This document shows, one piece after another, positions 1 through 8,163 of a DNA stretch of 64,000 nucleotides (position 1 is its first letter; every line of letters starts with the position of its first letter). Source of the DNA: Eubacteriaceae bacterium CHKCI004. Lineage in GTDB: Bacteria; Bacillota; Clostridia; Lachnospirales; Lachnospiraceae. A program made the translations under genes and the position numbers. A model generated the notes under the pieces. The model was not told the DNA's origin and did not search any database. It saw only the letters and a list, made by a program, of their open reading frames with translations. The DNA lies in the NCBI GenBank assembly GCA_900016875.1, contig FCNR01000030.1:1-64000 (forward strand), in the 5' to 3' direction.

Positions 1-49
1 CGCAAAACGCAAGTCGTCTGCGATTATGCCATAGGTCCCACGCTTATTC

Positions 50-96
50 AAAAAAATATGGCAGCGATTCCATGCAAAGCATGAATCCCTGCCATA
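50..96 (-). terminator. Rho-independent terminator of the first LRR gene
   Basis: On the minus strand TATGGCAG and CTGCCATA (57-64 and 89-96) close a long imperfect stem whose inner part pairs GATTCATGC with GCATGGAATC. A run of T follows at 50-56. A second hairpin (GTGCGA...TCGCAC, about 116-146) overlaps the LRR stop codon. Together they end the minus-strand transcript. Confidence 0.85.
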
Positions 97-136
97 GGGC
101 ATAAGCTGTTTTTGGTGCGACAGCCCCTTGGGCTGT

Positions 137-1222
137 CTATCGCACTACAATCTTCCCTTTGAACCCGGCTTTTTTCACCTGGTTCTTTACAGTATTATTT
201 TTCACATAGATGGTGCATTTGGACTTGTCTGCAATATCCGCTAAGTCTATCTTTTTCAGCTTTGGAGCGTTGATATAGATTTTCCTTAATTTCTTTAACC
301 CGATCCCGTCGCAAAACAGTGAGATCTTGCGGATGTTTTTTGGAAACGTCAATGTTTTCAATTTATCAGTACGGTAGAAGATGTCTGGCCGTACTGCAAT
401 CATTTCTTTACTGAATTTGATGGATTTCAGATTTTTCATATCGCCAAAAGCAAATCCATCCACTTTCTTTACAGAAGATGGCAATTTGATATGTTTGATA
501 TTGTCGTTTCCATAAAATGCGCTGTACTCGATTTTTTTCACAGTCTTTTTGACTTTATAATTCTTAGAGCCGTTTGGCACATCATACAGGATTTTTCCGT
601 TTTTGCTGTAGATATCCCCGTCTACCACTTTATACTTCGGATGATCCGGCGCGAAGGCTACTGTGGTGTTCGGACACCGCCGCAGCCGCGGCAGCACATC
701 GACATTGGCTGGGATATAAATATCTTTCAGATTCGGACAATTATAGAAATACAGCCCCATATTTTCCATATCTTTCGGGTCCTCGAATACCACTTCTTCT
801 AAAGCAATATAATTGGAAAAATTCGTGTCCAGAAAATCAATGCCTGCTTCAATGGTCAGCTTCTTCAAATGTCTCGGATAGTACCTGTTATCATTGGAAT
901 CTGTCTTCCGGAGGATCATCTCTTCCAAAGTGTCTTCCGGAGGATCAAATTCAAAATTAGTTACTTTGTACGTCTTCCCGTTATAAACAATCTGATTATG
1001 GACAGTGACTTCTGAAAAGTCGGAGCCTGCCGGAATGTCTCTCGTTGTTACCGAGTCAATGGATGCCTCTGCCGTTCCATAATCCTCCAGATAATACATT
1101 ACACCGTCAATCATCACGGTTTCCGATGCATTTACCTTTAGAGAAAATAGCAGGCACAGGCCAAGAAACACTGCTGCAAAAAATGTGTGGCTGAAAAATG
1201 CTGTGATACCTTTTTTGTTCAT
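137..1222 (-). CDS. Secreted leucine-rich-repeat (BspA-type) surface protein
   Basis: 361 residues. An N-terminal signal peptide (charged MNKKG, then a hydrophobic stretch ending near VNASE) is followed by irregular leucine-rich repeats of the LRR_5/BspA kind, for example LKKLTIEAGI, LKDIYIPANV, IKHIKLPSSV and LKSIKFSKEM. Such proteins act outside the cell in adhesion or protein binding; this is family knowledge. No LPxTG motif, dockerin or SH3 anchor is visible, so how it is retained is unknown. I chose the ATG at 1222 because GAAAGGAGG lies just upstream; the longer form starting at 1240 would place that ribosome site inside the gene. It lies 73 bp downstream of the next secreted protein on the same strand and may be co-transcribed with it. 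The ligand cannot be predicted. Confidence 0.8.
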   Translation of the reverse strand: MNKKGITAFFSHTFFAAVFLGLCLLFSLKVNASETVMIDGVMYYLEDYGTAEASIDSVTTRDIPAGSDFSEVTVHNQIVYNGKTYKVTNFEFDPPEDTLEEMILRKTDSNDNRYYPRHLKKLTIEAGIDFLDTNFSNYIALEEVVFEDPKDMENMGLYFYNCPNLKDIYIPANVDVLPRLRRCPNTTVAFAPDHPKYKVVDGDIYSKNGKILYDVPNGSKNYKVKKTVKKIEYSAFYGNDNIKHIKLPSSVKKVDGFAFGDMKNLKSIKFSKEMIAVRPDIFYRTDKLKTLTFPKNIRKISLFCDGIGLKKLRKIYINAPKLKKIDLADIADKSKCTIYVKNNTVKNQVKKAGFKGKIVVR

Positions 1223-1295
1223 TGTAACGCCTCCTTTCATGGATAAAATAATATGTGCATGTTTTGAAAGTTACTTTCTTTTGTAGAACAGAAAT

Positions 1296-2450
1296 TTAAA
1301 TCTTAGAGATATGTTCGCTGTATTTAAATAAGCTCAAATTATAATCATCCAGGAATAAATCAACCCCACTGAAAGCTGATCCATTCTTTGCTTTCTGGAC
1401 AAAGGATACACTTGCCTGCTTCGCCGCGTTAAACCGCTTTGGCATAAATGTTGGATTATCCGGATATACCCTTGATGCCTGGTCTGTGGTTCCGCCAGTA
1501 TTAAGAGTCCACGTATGACCGTTTGCTGGCATATACTCTTTCAGGCTGGCAGTATCAACTTGATTTGCCTGGATAGCAGCTTTTACAGCCGGAATCTGAC
1601 TTTGTATAAAATCTCTGTCTTGGAGATATTTATTAGAAGCGGTATCCTTTGTTCCCCAGTTGTTTAAATTAGCAACCTTTACCATAACACGATGCGCAAA
1701 CATATCTCCCACAAGATGCAGTCCAAAACCATAAGCGATATACTTTCTCTGATTTACAGTTGTAGAGCCTTTTCCATCGATGAAGGTATTCATTTTCTCA
1801 ATAACCTTTGAAATATAATCTTTATCCCTAGCGTCTATATTAGGCATAGAATTTAAAATAATCTGTTTCTTTGATTGCCCTGAATCATTATTTCCCACTA
1901 ATTGGGAATACATAAAGATGGCTTTCAAACAAACTAAATAATTAGGTTTTTTTCGAGCATGAAATCCTTCGACACCTCCATAATATGAATCCGGAGCAGT
2001 AGCCCCCTCTTTCAGCCAGGATGCCTGATTGGAATTTAATCCTAACTGACTGATAACATAATTGCACTGAGCATCTCTGTGATCGGTGTTCAGCCATAAT
2101 GGAGATATTCCGCTTTCTGCGCTGCTTGTATCCTCGTCAGGTATTTCTGTAGTTTCTTCTTTAATTGCTGTTTCATTTGTATTCGGAGATTCTGTATTTT
2201 CTCCGATAGTTGCAAACTCTTCTTTCTCTGTATTCTCTTCAGAATTGTTTACATCCTCTTCAACCTGCGATTCTGAATCAGTCATTTCCTCCGTAATTTG
2301 GGATGATGTTGTATCTTCATTAACAATGAAAATATTTTCAGAAATATCTCCTTGCAACACGGATGCATTGACAGGCATAATAGTCGAAGTCATTAACAGC
2401 GAAGCAAATAACGTAAATGAAAGTGTTTTTATTAAAAAATTTTTTCTCAT
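1296..2450 (-). CDS. Secreted protein with a zinc-phospholipase-C-like HxxxD segment
   Basis: 384 residues. A signal peptide (about 1-29, ending PVNA-S) is followed by a very acidic, Ser/Thr/Glu-rich linker (about 30-120) that looks like a wall-spanning or disordered stalk. The C-terminal globular part holds HLVGDMFAHR. The H-x3-D-x3-H pattern resembles the metal site of the S1/P1 nuclease and zinc-dependent phospholipase C fold. The assignment as a metal-dependent hydrolase is inference from this motif only. The start follows AAAGGAGA. It lies directly downstream of agrB on the same strand. Clostridial agr systems often control secreted hydrolases, so this is a plausible output gene. It could also be a structural protein of unknown role. 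Confidence 0.5.
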   Translation of the reverse strand: MRKNFLIKTLSFTLFASLLMTSTIMPVNASVLQGDISENIFIVNEDTTSSQITEEMTDSESQVEEDVNNSEENTEKEEFATIGENTESPNTNETAIKEETTEIPDEDTSSAESGISPLWLNTDHRDAQCNYVISQLGLNSNQASWLKEGATAPDSYYGGVEGFHARKKPNYLVCLKAIFMYSQLVGNNDSGQSKKQIILNSMPNIDARDKDYISKVIEKMNTFIDGKGSTTVNQRKYIAYGFGLHLVGDMFAHRVMVKVANLNNWGTKDTASNKYLQDRDFIQSQIPAVKAAIQANQVDTASLKEYMPANGHTWTLNTGGTTDQASRVYPDNPTFMPKRFNAAKQASVSFVQKAKNGSAFSGVDLFLDDYNLSLFKYSEHISKI

Positions 2451-2629
2451 AGTTGTTCTCCTTTACATGATAGCCAAATTTCAAAGAAATATCAATGGGT
2501 TTCTCGTTCCGAATGTGTTATACTTAAAACATCCTCATAATTCCGGTTGCCGTTTACGGCAGAGGCTTGCAATCTTTCGGTTTTATGGGGATTCTTTATT
2601 TAGCCCATTGGATTCCCTCCCCTCTGTTT

Positions 2630-3202
2630 TTACCATTGATTCCGTACAGTTTTCATTTTCCCTGTCACTACGACAGCCCCCACAATAAACAGACTCATCG
2701 CAATAATCCGCTGCATTTCTGCCCATCCCAATAAAAAGCTTAAGATAAATAAAAGACTTTCTGACACAAGAAGGATTCTGGTTCTTCTCCTGTATACCTG
2801 ACGTTCTGTTTCGTCCAATCGTTTATTTTCGTTTTCTATCGGAGACAGGTTCCAGATTATCCCTGCAGAGATACATACGATAATCATGTAATTATAATCC
2901 GTCCATGACAGTTTAAAAAATAACAGGCAGGATAACAGCAGTAATCCGGTAGATAGAAAGAAACATTTTCCTCTTGTATCTGCGTGGAATCCCCCTGCAC
3001 ATTTCCTCAATGGGAATACCATACAACACAGGATAATAGCTTCCAAAACGTCCCCAAAAACAGAACCCATGATAAATGTGACACCAATTCCTATGAAATT
3101 ACTTACCATACAGGCAAACCCATACTCGACAATGTCAATATCCTCTTCACGAATAATGCCATCCTCGGTAAGTTTTCTTGTCACACGCGTATTCCATCTC
3201 AA
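2630..3202 (-). CDS. agrB: AgrB, peptide-processing membrane endopeptidase
   Basis: 190 residues. AgrB cleaves the AgrD propeptide behind the signalling segment, forms the thiolactone and helps export it. The family core is visible: KCAGGFHADT contains the catalytic His, the Cys lies just before it, and NENKRL follows a Pro in SPIENENK. Several hydrophobic segments fit a polytopic membrane protein. The start is TTG at 3202, which overlaps the agrD stop (TTTTGAG), so the two genes are translationally coupled. Length and motifs match the family. The gene lies downstream of agrD and is separated from the kinase/regulator pair by a terminator. Confidence 0.93.
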   Translation of the reverse strand: MRWNTRVTRKLTEDGIIREEDIDIVEYGFACMVSNFIGIGVTFIMGSVFGDVLEAIILCCMVFPLRKCAGGFHADTRGKCFFLSTGLLLLSCLLFFKLSWTDYNYMIIVCISAGIIWNLSPIENENKRLDETERQVYRRRTRILLVSESLLFILSFLLGWAEMQRIIAMSLFIVGAVVVTGKMKTVRNQW

Positions 3203-3345
3203 AACTTACGCAATTTTTTCAGCTTATCAGGCATTTTATCCTGATATCCAAAATACATACATGCGGAATTCGCCTCTATCTCCGCTGCCTTTCTTGCTGC
3301 TTTTGCCATTGCTTTTTCCGCTTTCACCCACAGCTTCCTCTTCAT
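3199..3345 (-). CDS. agrD: AgrD-type cyclic lactone autoinducer propeptide
   Basis: 48 residues, found by reading upstream of agrB. A basic amphipathic N-terminus (MKRKLWVKAEKAMAKAARK) is followed by ANSACMYFGY and the tail QDKMPDKLKKLRKF, with the Pro and Leu-Lys pattern of AgrB-cleaved precursors. By analogy with Listeria AgrD (CFMFV followed by YQPEVP) the ring should be CMYFG, closed by the Cys thiol, with cleavage before YQDKMP. The ribosome site AAGGGAGGGAG lies just before the ATG and the stop overlaps the agrB start. The exact N-terminal trimming (ACMYFG or longer) cannot be read from sequence. Glycine at the last ring position is unusual, since this position is normally hydrophobic. 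Confidence 0.92.
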   Translation of the reverse strand: MKRKLWVKAEKAMAKAARKAAEIEANSACMYFGYQDKMPDKLKKLRKF

Positions 3346-3382
3346 TGCTCTCCCTCCCTTCTCCTACTTATTGTTTAAATTT

Positions 3383-3446
3383 ATTATACCATAATATTTT
3401 TTCTGTGCCGGATGTTGTAAAAAATGGGCTATGTTTTTGTAAAAAT
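3383..3446 (-). promoter_or_regulatory. agrDB promoter with LytTR-type direct repeats
   Basis: The minus strand has an extended -10 (TGGTATAAT; TATAAT at 3383-3388) and almost no -35 (CCGGCA, 3406-3411). Directly upstream are two direct repeats, seen on the plus strand as TTGTAAAAA at 3415-3423 and 3437-3445, with a 22-bp period (two helical turns). Paired direct repeats about two turns apart next to a poor -35 are the hallmark of promoters activated by AgrA/VirR/LytTR regulators. That the regulator at 4871-5590 binds here is inference. Confidence 0.65.
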
Positions 3447-3485
3447 TAGACTTTTTTCAGGTACAACAGATGAAATTCACATAAC

Positions 3486-3540
3486 AAAAAGCTCTTTTCC
3501 GTCGGTATTGCCTGAACAATAGTCGTCTGAAAAGAGCTTT
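3486..3540 (-). terminator. Terminator of the kinase/regulator operon
   Basis: Perfect 12-bp stem GAAAAGAGCTTT / AAAGCTCTTTTC (arms 3488-3499 and 3529-3540), followed by T's on the minus strand. It separates the two-component operon from agrDB, so agrDB needs its own promoter. Confidence 0.8.
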
Positions 3541-3636
3541 CTGATTCTTATTATGATGTTTATTGTATTATTTTATATCAAATTATTGCTATTTTCTTAT
3601 AATTCAAGTTGAATACAGAAATATCCACACAAAGAT

Positions 3637-4881
3637 TCACGACAGATACAGCAGCACCCGCACGGAGAACATGTTGTTTTCTTTTTCTATTTTCATTTCT
3701 CCTTGGTATTTCCGCACAATGTTTTCCACGCTGCCAAGGCCCAGGCCATGCAGTTCTTTCTCTTTTTTGGTAGTAAGGAGCCTGGTCCCTTTCTGGATGA
3801 GGGTCCCGTTATAGCTGTTTTCTATGTGGATTTTCAGGACGCCTTTTTCTTCTTTAATGGCGACCGTCAGCTTCTTCTCTTCTGTCTGCCGGGCGGCTTC
3901 GATGGCATTTTCCAGCAGGTTACCCAGAATGATATTCATATCGAAGGAGTGCCGGCCCGCGTCTGACAGGGATACCTTCGCCTGAACAGCGATCTGCTCT
4001 TTCCTTGCTCTTGCCAGCATGTAATTAAGAAGACTGTCCATCTCCACATCCCCGGATTCTATGACTTCGTCCGGCGTCTGTAAAAAATCTTCCATGGAGG
4101 AAATGTATTCCCGGATTCCTTCCAGGTCGTTCTTCCCGGCCAGAATCCGGATCTCATTGATATGATGCTTCATGTCATGGCGCAGCGATTTGATTCTGTC
4201 ACTGGTCCGGGCAATGATTTCCAACTGGTTGCCATAGGCCTCCAGATTTTGTTTCAGGATAATGTTTTCATACTTTGCCGAAAATGCTTTGATGGACAGA
4301 TGGTAGAGATAGAAAACGACAAAGTTCATCACCAGAACGCCGATGGAGGCAACCACCGCATCATGATCCATGGAAGAATGTTCCTTTGTCATGTAGCGGA
4401 GCATCAGGATGCTGCACACCGGAACGATAAGAAGGAACATGCTGTGAATATCTTCCTGTTTCTCCCGGTACGCCAGTATCTTCTCCACGATGATCTCGCA
4501 GGCAAAAAACAGCAGCACGATCATGACCTGATAGATCTGGCTGAACATTTCCCCGTCCCGGTAATCCACAAAAAGCATCACAACGATGACGTCACAGGCC
4601 ATATTTAACGCACAGATGACAACAGTCACAAACAGCTTCATCCGGATTTTTGAAGGATACAGAAATGTCAGCAGGAAGATTCCTGTGATATTACAGACCA
4701 GATTTATGGAAGCCGTGTTAAATGTCAGATATAAAAATGTATTGACCGCATAAAAGGCGCTGAAAGCCAGGAGCATCTTTCGTTCGGATACCTCTTCTGT
4801 CCGGAAAAATGCGTTCATACACCGGCTGGTCAGATATATCCGGAACGCATTGGCGCCCATGCAGATGATGCTATCTATCAT
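3637..4881 (-). CDS. AgrC-like sensor histidine kinase (GHKL type)
   Basis: 414 residues. The N-terminal half has about six hydrophobic segments, as in peptide-sensing AgrC kinases. The dimerisation helix carries SLRHDMKHH with the phospho-acceptor His, and the ATPase domain has an N box (NLLENAIEAA) and a G box (HGLGLGSVENI). It should sense a peptide and phosphorylate the adjacent LytTR regulator. I start at ATG 4881 because GGGAGG lies about 9 bases upstream; longer readings run deep into the regulator gene. It overlaps the regulator stop by 11 bp, which points to translational coupling. That its ligand is the nearby AgrD peptide is inferred from proximity. Confidence 0.88.
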   Translation of the reverse strand: MIDSIICMGANAFRIYLTSRCMNAFFRTEEVSERKMLLAFSAFYAVNTFLYLTFNTASINLVCNITGIFLLTFLYPSKIRMKLFVTVVICALNMACDVIVVMLFVDYRDGEMFSQIYQVMIVLLFFACEIIVEKILAYREKQEDIHSMFLLIVPVCSILMLRYMTKEHSSMDHDAVVASIGVLVMNFVVFYLYHLSIKAFSAKYENIILKQNLEAYGNQLEIIARTSDRIKSLRHDMKHHINEIRILAGKNDLEGIREYISSMEDFLQTPDEVIESGDVEMDSLLNYMLARARKEQIAVQAKVSLSDAGRHSFDMNIILGNLLENAIEAARQTEEKKLTVAIKEEKGVLKIHIENSYNGTLIQKGTRLLTTKKEKELHGLGLGSVENIVRKYQGEMKIEKENNMFSVRVLLYLS

Positions 4882-5590
4882 GCAGATCATCCTCCCGCAG
4901 TATTCTTTCCCGTACTTTCTTTCGGTTACTTTTACTGATAGGCAGACAGGTGCCGTCTGAAAGCTCCACCGAATCATAGGCGTATCTCGCCACAAAGTCG
5001 TGGTTTACGATATATGACTGGTGAATCCCGATAAAGTCCGGTGGAAGCTCCTGTTCTATTTTTTTCAGATTACCATAAAATGTTTCTTCTCCGCGGAGAG
5101 TTTTGATTATGATTTTTCTGCCCTCGCTGCCAAAATACAGGATATCTCCGAACGGCACATAATGGTATTCCTTACCGCTCCTGTACTCAAATCTTCGCTT
5201 TCTTTTGTCCAGTATTTTTATCGCCAGATCCAGTGCCTCCTGCACATTTTCTCTGGTGATGGGCTTCACCAGAAAATCCATGGGCTGTGTTTTAAACAGT
5301 TTCTGTGCGTGGGAAGCATTGCCGGATATGTAAATGATCTGCATCCATCGGTTTTCCAGCCGGCTGCGGATGAACTCTGCCACCTGGACGCCGCTCATGC
5401 TGAGCAGCTCAATATCAAGAAACAGAATATCCAGCAGACATTCTTCTTCCAGGTATCTGCAGACATCCTCCCCGCTGTACCAGGTCTCCACCTCCAGAGA
5501 AATCCTTCTCTCCGAGGCGTATTGCAGGATCATCTCTTCCAATTCTGCGCATATATTTTTTCCGTCGTCACAAATCCCAATATGGTACAT
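4871..5590 (-). CDS. AgrA-like response regulator with LytTR DNA-binding domain
   Basis: 239 residues. The receiver domain (1 to about 120) begins MYHIGICDDG, has the phospho-acceptor Asp at about 59 (ILFLDIE) and the conserved Lys in DFLVKPI. The C-terminal LytTR domain (about 140-235) contains GDILYFGSEGR and IGIHQSYIVNHDFV. LytTR proteins bind paired direct repeats, and a matching pair lies before agrDB at 3415-3445. The start follows AGAGGTGAG at ATG 5590. First gene of a two-gene operon with the kinase. Confidence 0.9.
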   Translation of the reverse strand: MYHIGICDDGKNICAELEEMILQYASERRISLEVETWYSGEDVCRYLEEECLLDILFLDIELLSMSGVQVAEFIRSRLENRWMQIIYISGNASHAQKLFKTQPMDFLVKPITRENVQEALDLAIKILDKRKRRFEYRSGKEYHYVPFGDILYFGSEGRKIIIKTLRGEETFYGNLKKIEQELPPDFIGIHQSYIVNHDFVARYAYDSVELSDGTCLPISKSNRKKVRERILREDDLHDR

Positions 5591-5630
5591 AATCTCACCT
5601 CTAAACAAAGAGTTCCGTAAATGAAGAAAG

Positions 5631-5679
5631 AAAAAAAGAGGATTACTCCTCTTTTCCTTCAGTCCCGCAGACGCGGGAC
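5631..5679 (-). terminator. Double-hairpin terminator after the DUF975 gene
   Basis: Two hairpins in series on the minus strand: GTCCCGC/GCGGGAC (5662-5679), then AAAGAGGA/TCCTCTTT (5635-5654) followed by seven T's. They lie between the DUF975 gene and the response regulator. Confidence 0.8.
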
Positions 5680-5708
5680 CTTTCATCTGTGTGATTCTCT
5701 CTTGCGTG

Positions 5709-6416
5709 TCATTCTTCTTCCGGTTCCTCTCTTCCGTAGAAGGCGTCTGCTCTGCCGGAGATCTCATTATAAAATACGGCCTCCGCCGCATTCATGTAAG
5801 GCAGAACGTAAAACAGCGCCAGCCCGAAGGTCAGGATGCTCAGCAGATACCAGCCAAAGAAGCTGAACCGCAGACAGAACAGTTCCCATTTATGGCCCCG
5901 CATGATCTTCCGGGACATTTTCATAGCCTTGCCCACGGTGTAGTCCTGTTTCTCCTCCAAAATGTACGGAACCATGGCGTAGGCATACATGGTGACAATA
6001 CCCGGCACGATCAGCAGAAGGGTGAAAAACAGCTCGTAAGCAAAGAGCGCGATCTTCATATACAGTCCTTTCCACACCATGGAAAAACGGTTCAGCACCA
6101 TGGACGGTGTGGCTTCCCTTCTGTCAAGAAGCGCCAGGTTAAAGTCAATGTACCCGAAGCGGGCAGGTCCGCCCGCAAAAAAGAAAAAGACTGCCAGCAC
6201 AATCCCAATCACAACCATGATCAGAAAATAATGAGGAAGATTCTCAAAAACCCGGATGGATACCCCCATCACAAGCATAAAATGACTGATGAAGAACAGG
6301 GAGGTACAAAAAGCTCCCAGGCAGGCGGCGATGAGCATTGCTCCCACAGCTTTGCCCCAGTTTCCTTTCAGTGCCTCCCTGGCAATCTCCTTGTACTCCG
6401 ATGATGTCAACTTCAT
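5709..6416 (-). CDS. DUF975 family integral membrane protein
   Basis: 235 residues with about five or six hydrophobic segments. The family signature is readable: an N-terminal helix (MKLTSSEYKEIAREALKGNW), a central GIVTMYAYAMVPYI, and MKMSRKIMRGHKWELF before the last membrane pair. The acidic tail ends EEPEEE. Members are common in Firmicutes; their role is unknown and some sit near envelope-stress genes. The start is preceded by AAGGAGGAC. It is probably a single-gene unit ending at the terminator at 5631-5679. Confidence 0.82.
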   Translation of the reverse strand: MKLTSSEYKEIAREALKGNWGKAVGAMLIAACLGAFCTSLFFISHFMLVMGVSIRVFENLPHYFLIMVVIGIVLAVFFFFAGGPARFGYIDFNLALLDRREATPSMVLNRFSMVWKGLYMKIALFAYELFFTLLLIVPGIVTMYAYAMVPYILEEKQDYTVGKAMKMSRKIMRGHKWELFCLRFSFFGWYLLSILTFGLALFYVLPYMNAAEAVFYNEISGRADAFYGREEPEEE

Positions 6417-6456
6417 AAAGGGTCCTCCTTACCGTCAGTACAGGAATCCATTGACC

Positions 6457-6639
6457 TTAATCGATATCCCACATTTCTTTTACGCGTACAACCTCATTTA
6501 AGGTCATATTCATAAAAGCTTCGTTCTGCGGCTGATTGCTGAATGCGTTTGTCTCTTTTCTGTAAGCGATCTCCGCATTCACATCGTCAATGGTGATTCC
6601 TTTCTCTTTTAAAATCTTTGCTGCTTCATAACCTCTCAT
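6457..6639 (-). CDS. Small conserved-looking hypothetical protein
   Basis: 60 residues, soluble and helical by composition (MRGYEAAKILKEKGITIDDV...). I do not recognise a family. The ATG at 6639 is chosen because GGGAGGTAG lies 6-7 bases upstream; a longer reading begins before that ribosome site. It lies 40 bp upstream of the DUF975 gene on the same strand and may share its transcript. Confidence 0.55.
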   Translation of the reverse strand: MRGYEAAKILKEKGITIDDVNAEIAYRKETNAFSNQPQNEAFMNMTLNEVVRVKEMWDID

Positions 6640-6741
6640 TTTTACTACCTCCCATATTTCAATCAGAAGCAAAAGCCATTTTCCGGCCTTTGTTACTTCT
6701 TGTATTATAATGCATTCTGCACGAATAATCTAGCACTTTTC

Positions 6742-7545
6742 CTATTCATCATCGCGAAGAAATTGTACATAGGAACGCGGCTCTTTTGTACTTCCCGAAA
6801 ATCCGCAGGAACGATACAGATATTCCGTATAAAAAGAGAGAAGCGTCCTGGCGTCTTCTTTTTCCGGCACCGGCGTCTTGATCACCATGGTGTACAGATT
6901 CTCTTCGTCTGCTTTTACTACTTTGTAAACTTCCAGACTGTTATTATCCTCATAGCCGGTTACCACATAGACGGTATCCAGATGAAGAAGCGTCTCCGCC
7001 TCGGTGAGAGATTCCATGTCTTCCTCGTACATTTCTTCCATCGGCGTCCCTTCTTCGGACTCCCCATGTTTCTCCTGTGTATAAGAAAGAAGCGCGTTGT
7101 TGCCTTTTCCCAGAAAAGAAACACTGTACCTTCCGGCAGCTTCATCGGCCTCAGCTTCCACGGTATGGTAGAGATTCTTTGGATAAACGAAAGAAAACTT
7201 CTCATCCAGCCTGCTGTCAACATCATGTCCGCTGAAAAAACGATAATCTTCTTCCAGCAGCACACGGTGAAAGTCCATTTTCTCCCGGGAGGTGATGCGC
7301 AGCCCCCACTGCTGCGCCTGCTTTTCTCCTTCACTTAATTTGTCTCCGGAAGTATTGTCCGCATTATCATTCTGTCCCGTCATACTCTCTGTATCCGAAC
7401 TGAGCTGCGCATCGTAATCTGTCTCTCCAAAGAGATTTTTACCGCGGATACTCACAAAAACACAGAGAATCGCAAACATTCCGGCGAAGGACACACAAAA
7501 AATAATACAAATTCTTTTCAATAATTTTTTTACATATCCAGACAT
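6742..7545 (-). CDS. Membrane-anchored extracytoplasmic protein of unknown function
   Basis: 267 residues: basic N-terminus, one transmembrane helix (about 10-32, ICIIFCVSFAGMFAILCVF), then a hydrophilic extracellular domain that starts with an Asp/Ser/Asn-rich linker. No catalytic motif is recognised. There is no lipobox and no second membrane segment, so it is a type II anchored protein. The start has only a weak A/G-rich ribosome site. It follows the EutP/CxxC pair on the same strand, 90 bp away. Confidence 0.55.
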   Translation of the reverse strand: MSGYVKKLLKRICIIFCVSFAGMFAILCVFVSIRGKNLFGETDYDAQLSSDTESMTGQNDNADNTSGDKLSEGEKQAQQWGLRITSREKMDFHRVLLEEDYRFFSGHDVDSRLDEKFSFVYPKNLYHTVEAEADEAAGRYSVSFLGKGNNALLSYTQEKHGESEEGTPMEEMYEEDMESLTEAETLLHLDTVYVVTGYEDNNSLEVYKVVKADEENLYTMVIKTPVPEKEDARTLLSFYTEYLYRSCGFSGSTKEPRSYVQFLRDDE

Positions 7546-7635
7546 CTTATCTTTTCTTCACCCATTCCGACCTATATCTTTCCATTATAATTTCAATATA
7601 GTTTCAAACTCATGATCCCGATATTCCTTCTGTCT

Positions 7636-8163
7636 TTATATAATCTGCCGACGGTTTTCGTCTTTTTCATTTTCACCCTTGCCAAATCCCAGTTCATCGT
7701 ACTGTGCCTTTACTTCCTCCCACGGAAGAACATCCCTCTCCTCCTTAAGGTAGGAAAGGATATCAGCGATTCCCTCTCCGGTATACGCACTGGTATAAAA
7801 AATCTTATGGCATCCCGCCAGCGTGAGCCAGGCCGCCGCCTGTTCCGGCTCGGCAGCCCAGTGATCGATCTTGGTCACCACGCCGACCACTTCCCGGTTG
7901 CACACCGGCGTAAGGTTCGGGGAATACAGGGAAAACGGCTCCGTCGCGTCCATCAGCAGCCCGATGACATCCGCCTCCGCAGTAAATACCGCCAGAGCGG
8001 ATATCAGATTTTTGGATTGCAGATATTCTCCCGGCGTGTCGATGATCACATCATAATGATTAACATACTGCGTCTTGTGATACGTGATGGTATCTCCCTT
8101 CATGGCCTGAGACAGAGTGGTCTTTCCGGCCTCACTGCGTCCGATAAACATGATTTTACGCAT
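7636..8163 (-). CDS. eutP: EutP/PduV-family small GTPase
   Basis: 175 residues. A G1 loop (GRSEAGKTTL) lies near the start, DTPGEY is the G3 motif and TKIDHW the G4 motif. EutP/PduV proteins are Ras-like GTPases linked to ethanolamine or propanediol microcompartments; EutP has also been reported to act as an acetate kinase. The ATG at 8163 places the P-loop at the usual position. It overlaps the upstream CxxC-protein gene by 8 bp. No other eut enzyme genes are in the window, but two EutL-type shell proteins lie about 5 kb upstream. The C-terminus is extended and charged. Confidence 0.82.
   Translation of the reverse strand: MRKIMFIGRSEAGKTTLSQAMKGDTITYHKTQYVNHYDVIIDTPGEYLQSKNLISALAVFTAEADVIGLLMDATEPFSLYSPNLTPVCNREVVGVVTKIDHWAAEPEQAAAWLTLAGCHKIFYTSAYTGEGIADILSYLKEERDVLPWEEVKAQYDELGFGKGENEKDENRRQII

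Noticed and set aside
2467-2495. TTGATA-17-TATCAT as promoter for the secreted hydrolase-like gene
   Set aside because: The transcript would start inside the ribosome site about 10 bases before the ATG, so the match is probably accidental.
2086-2688. Ser/Val-rich plus-strand frame of 200 codons
   Set aside because: It is antisense to the acidic linker of the secreted protein at 1296-2450 and has no start signals.
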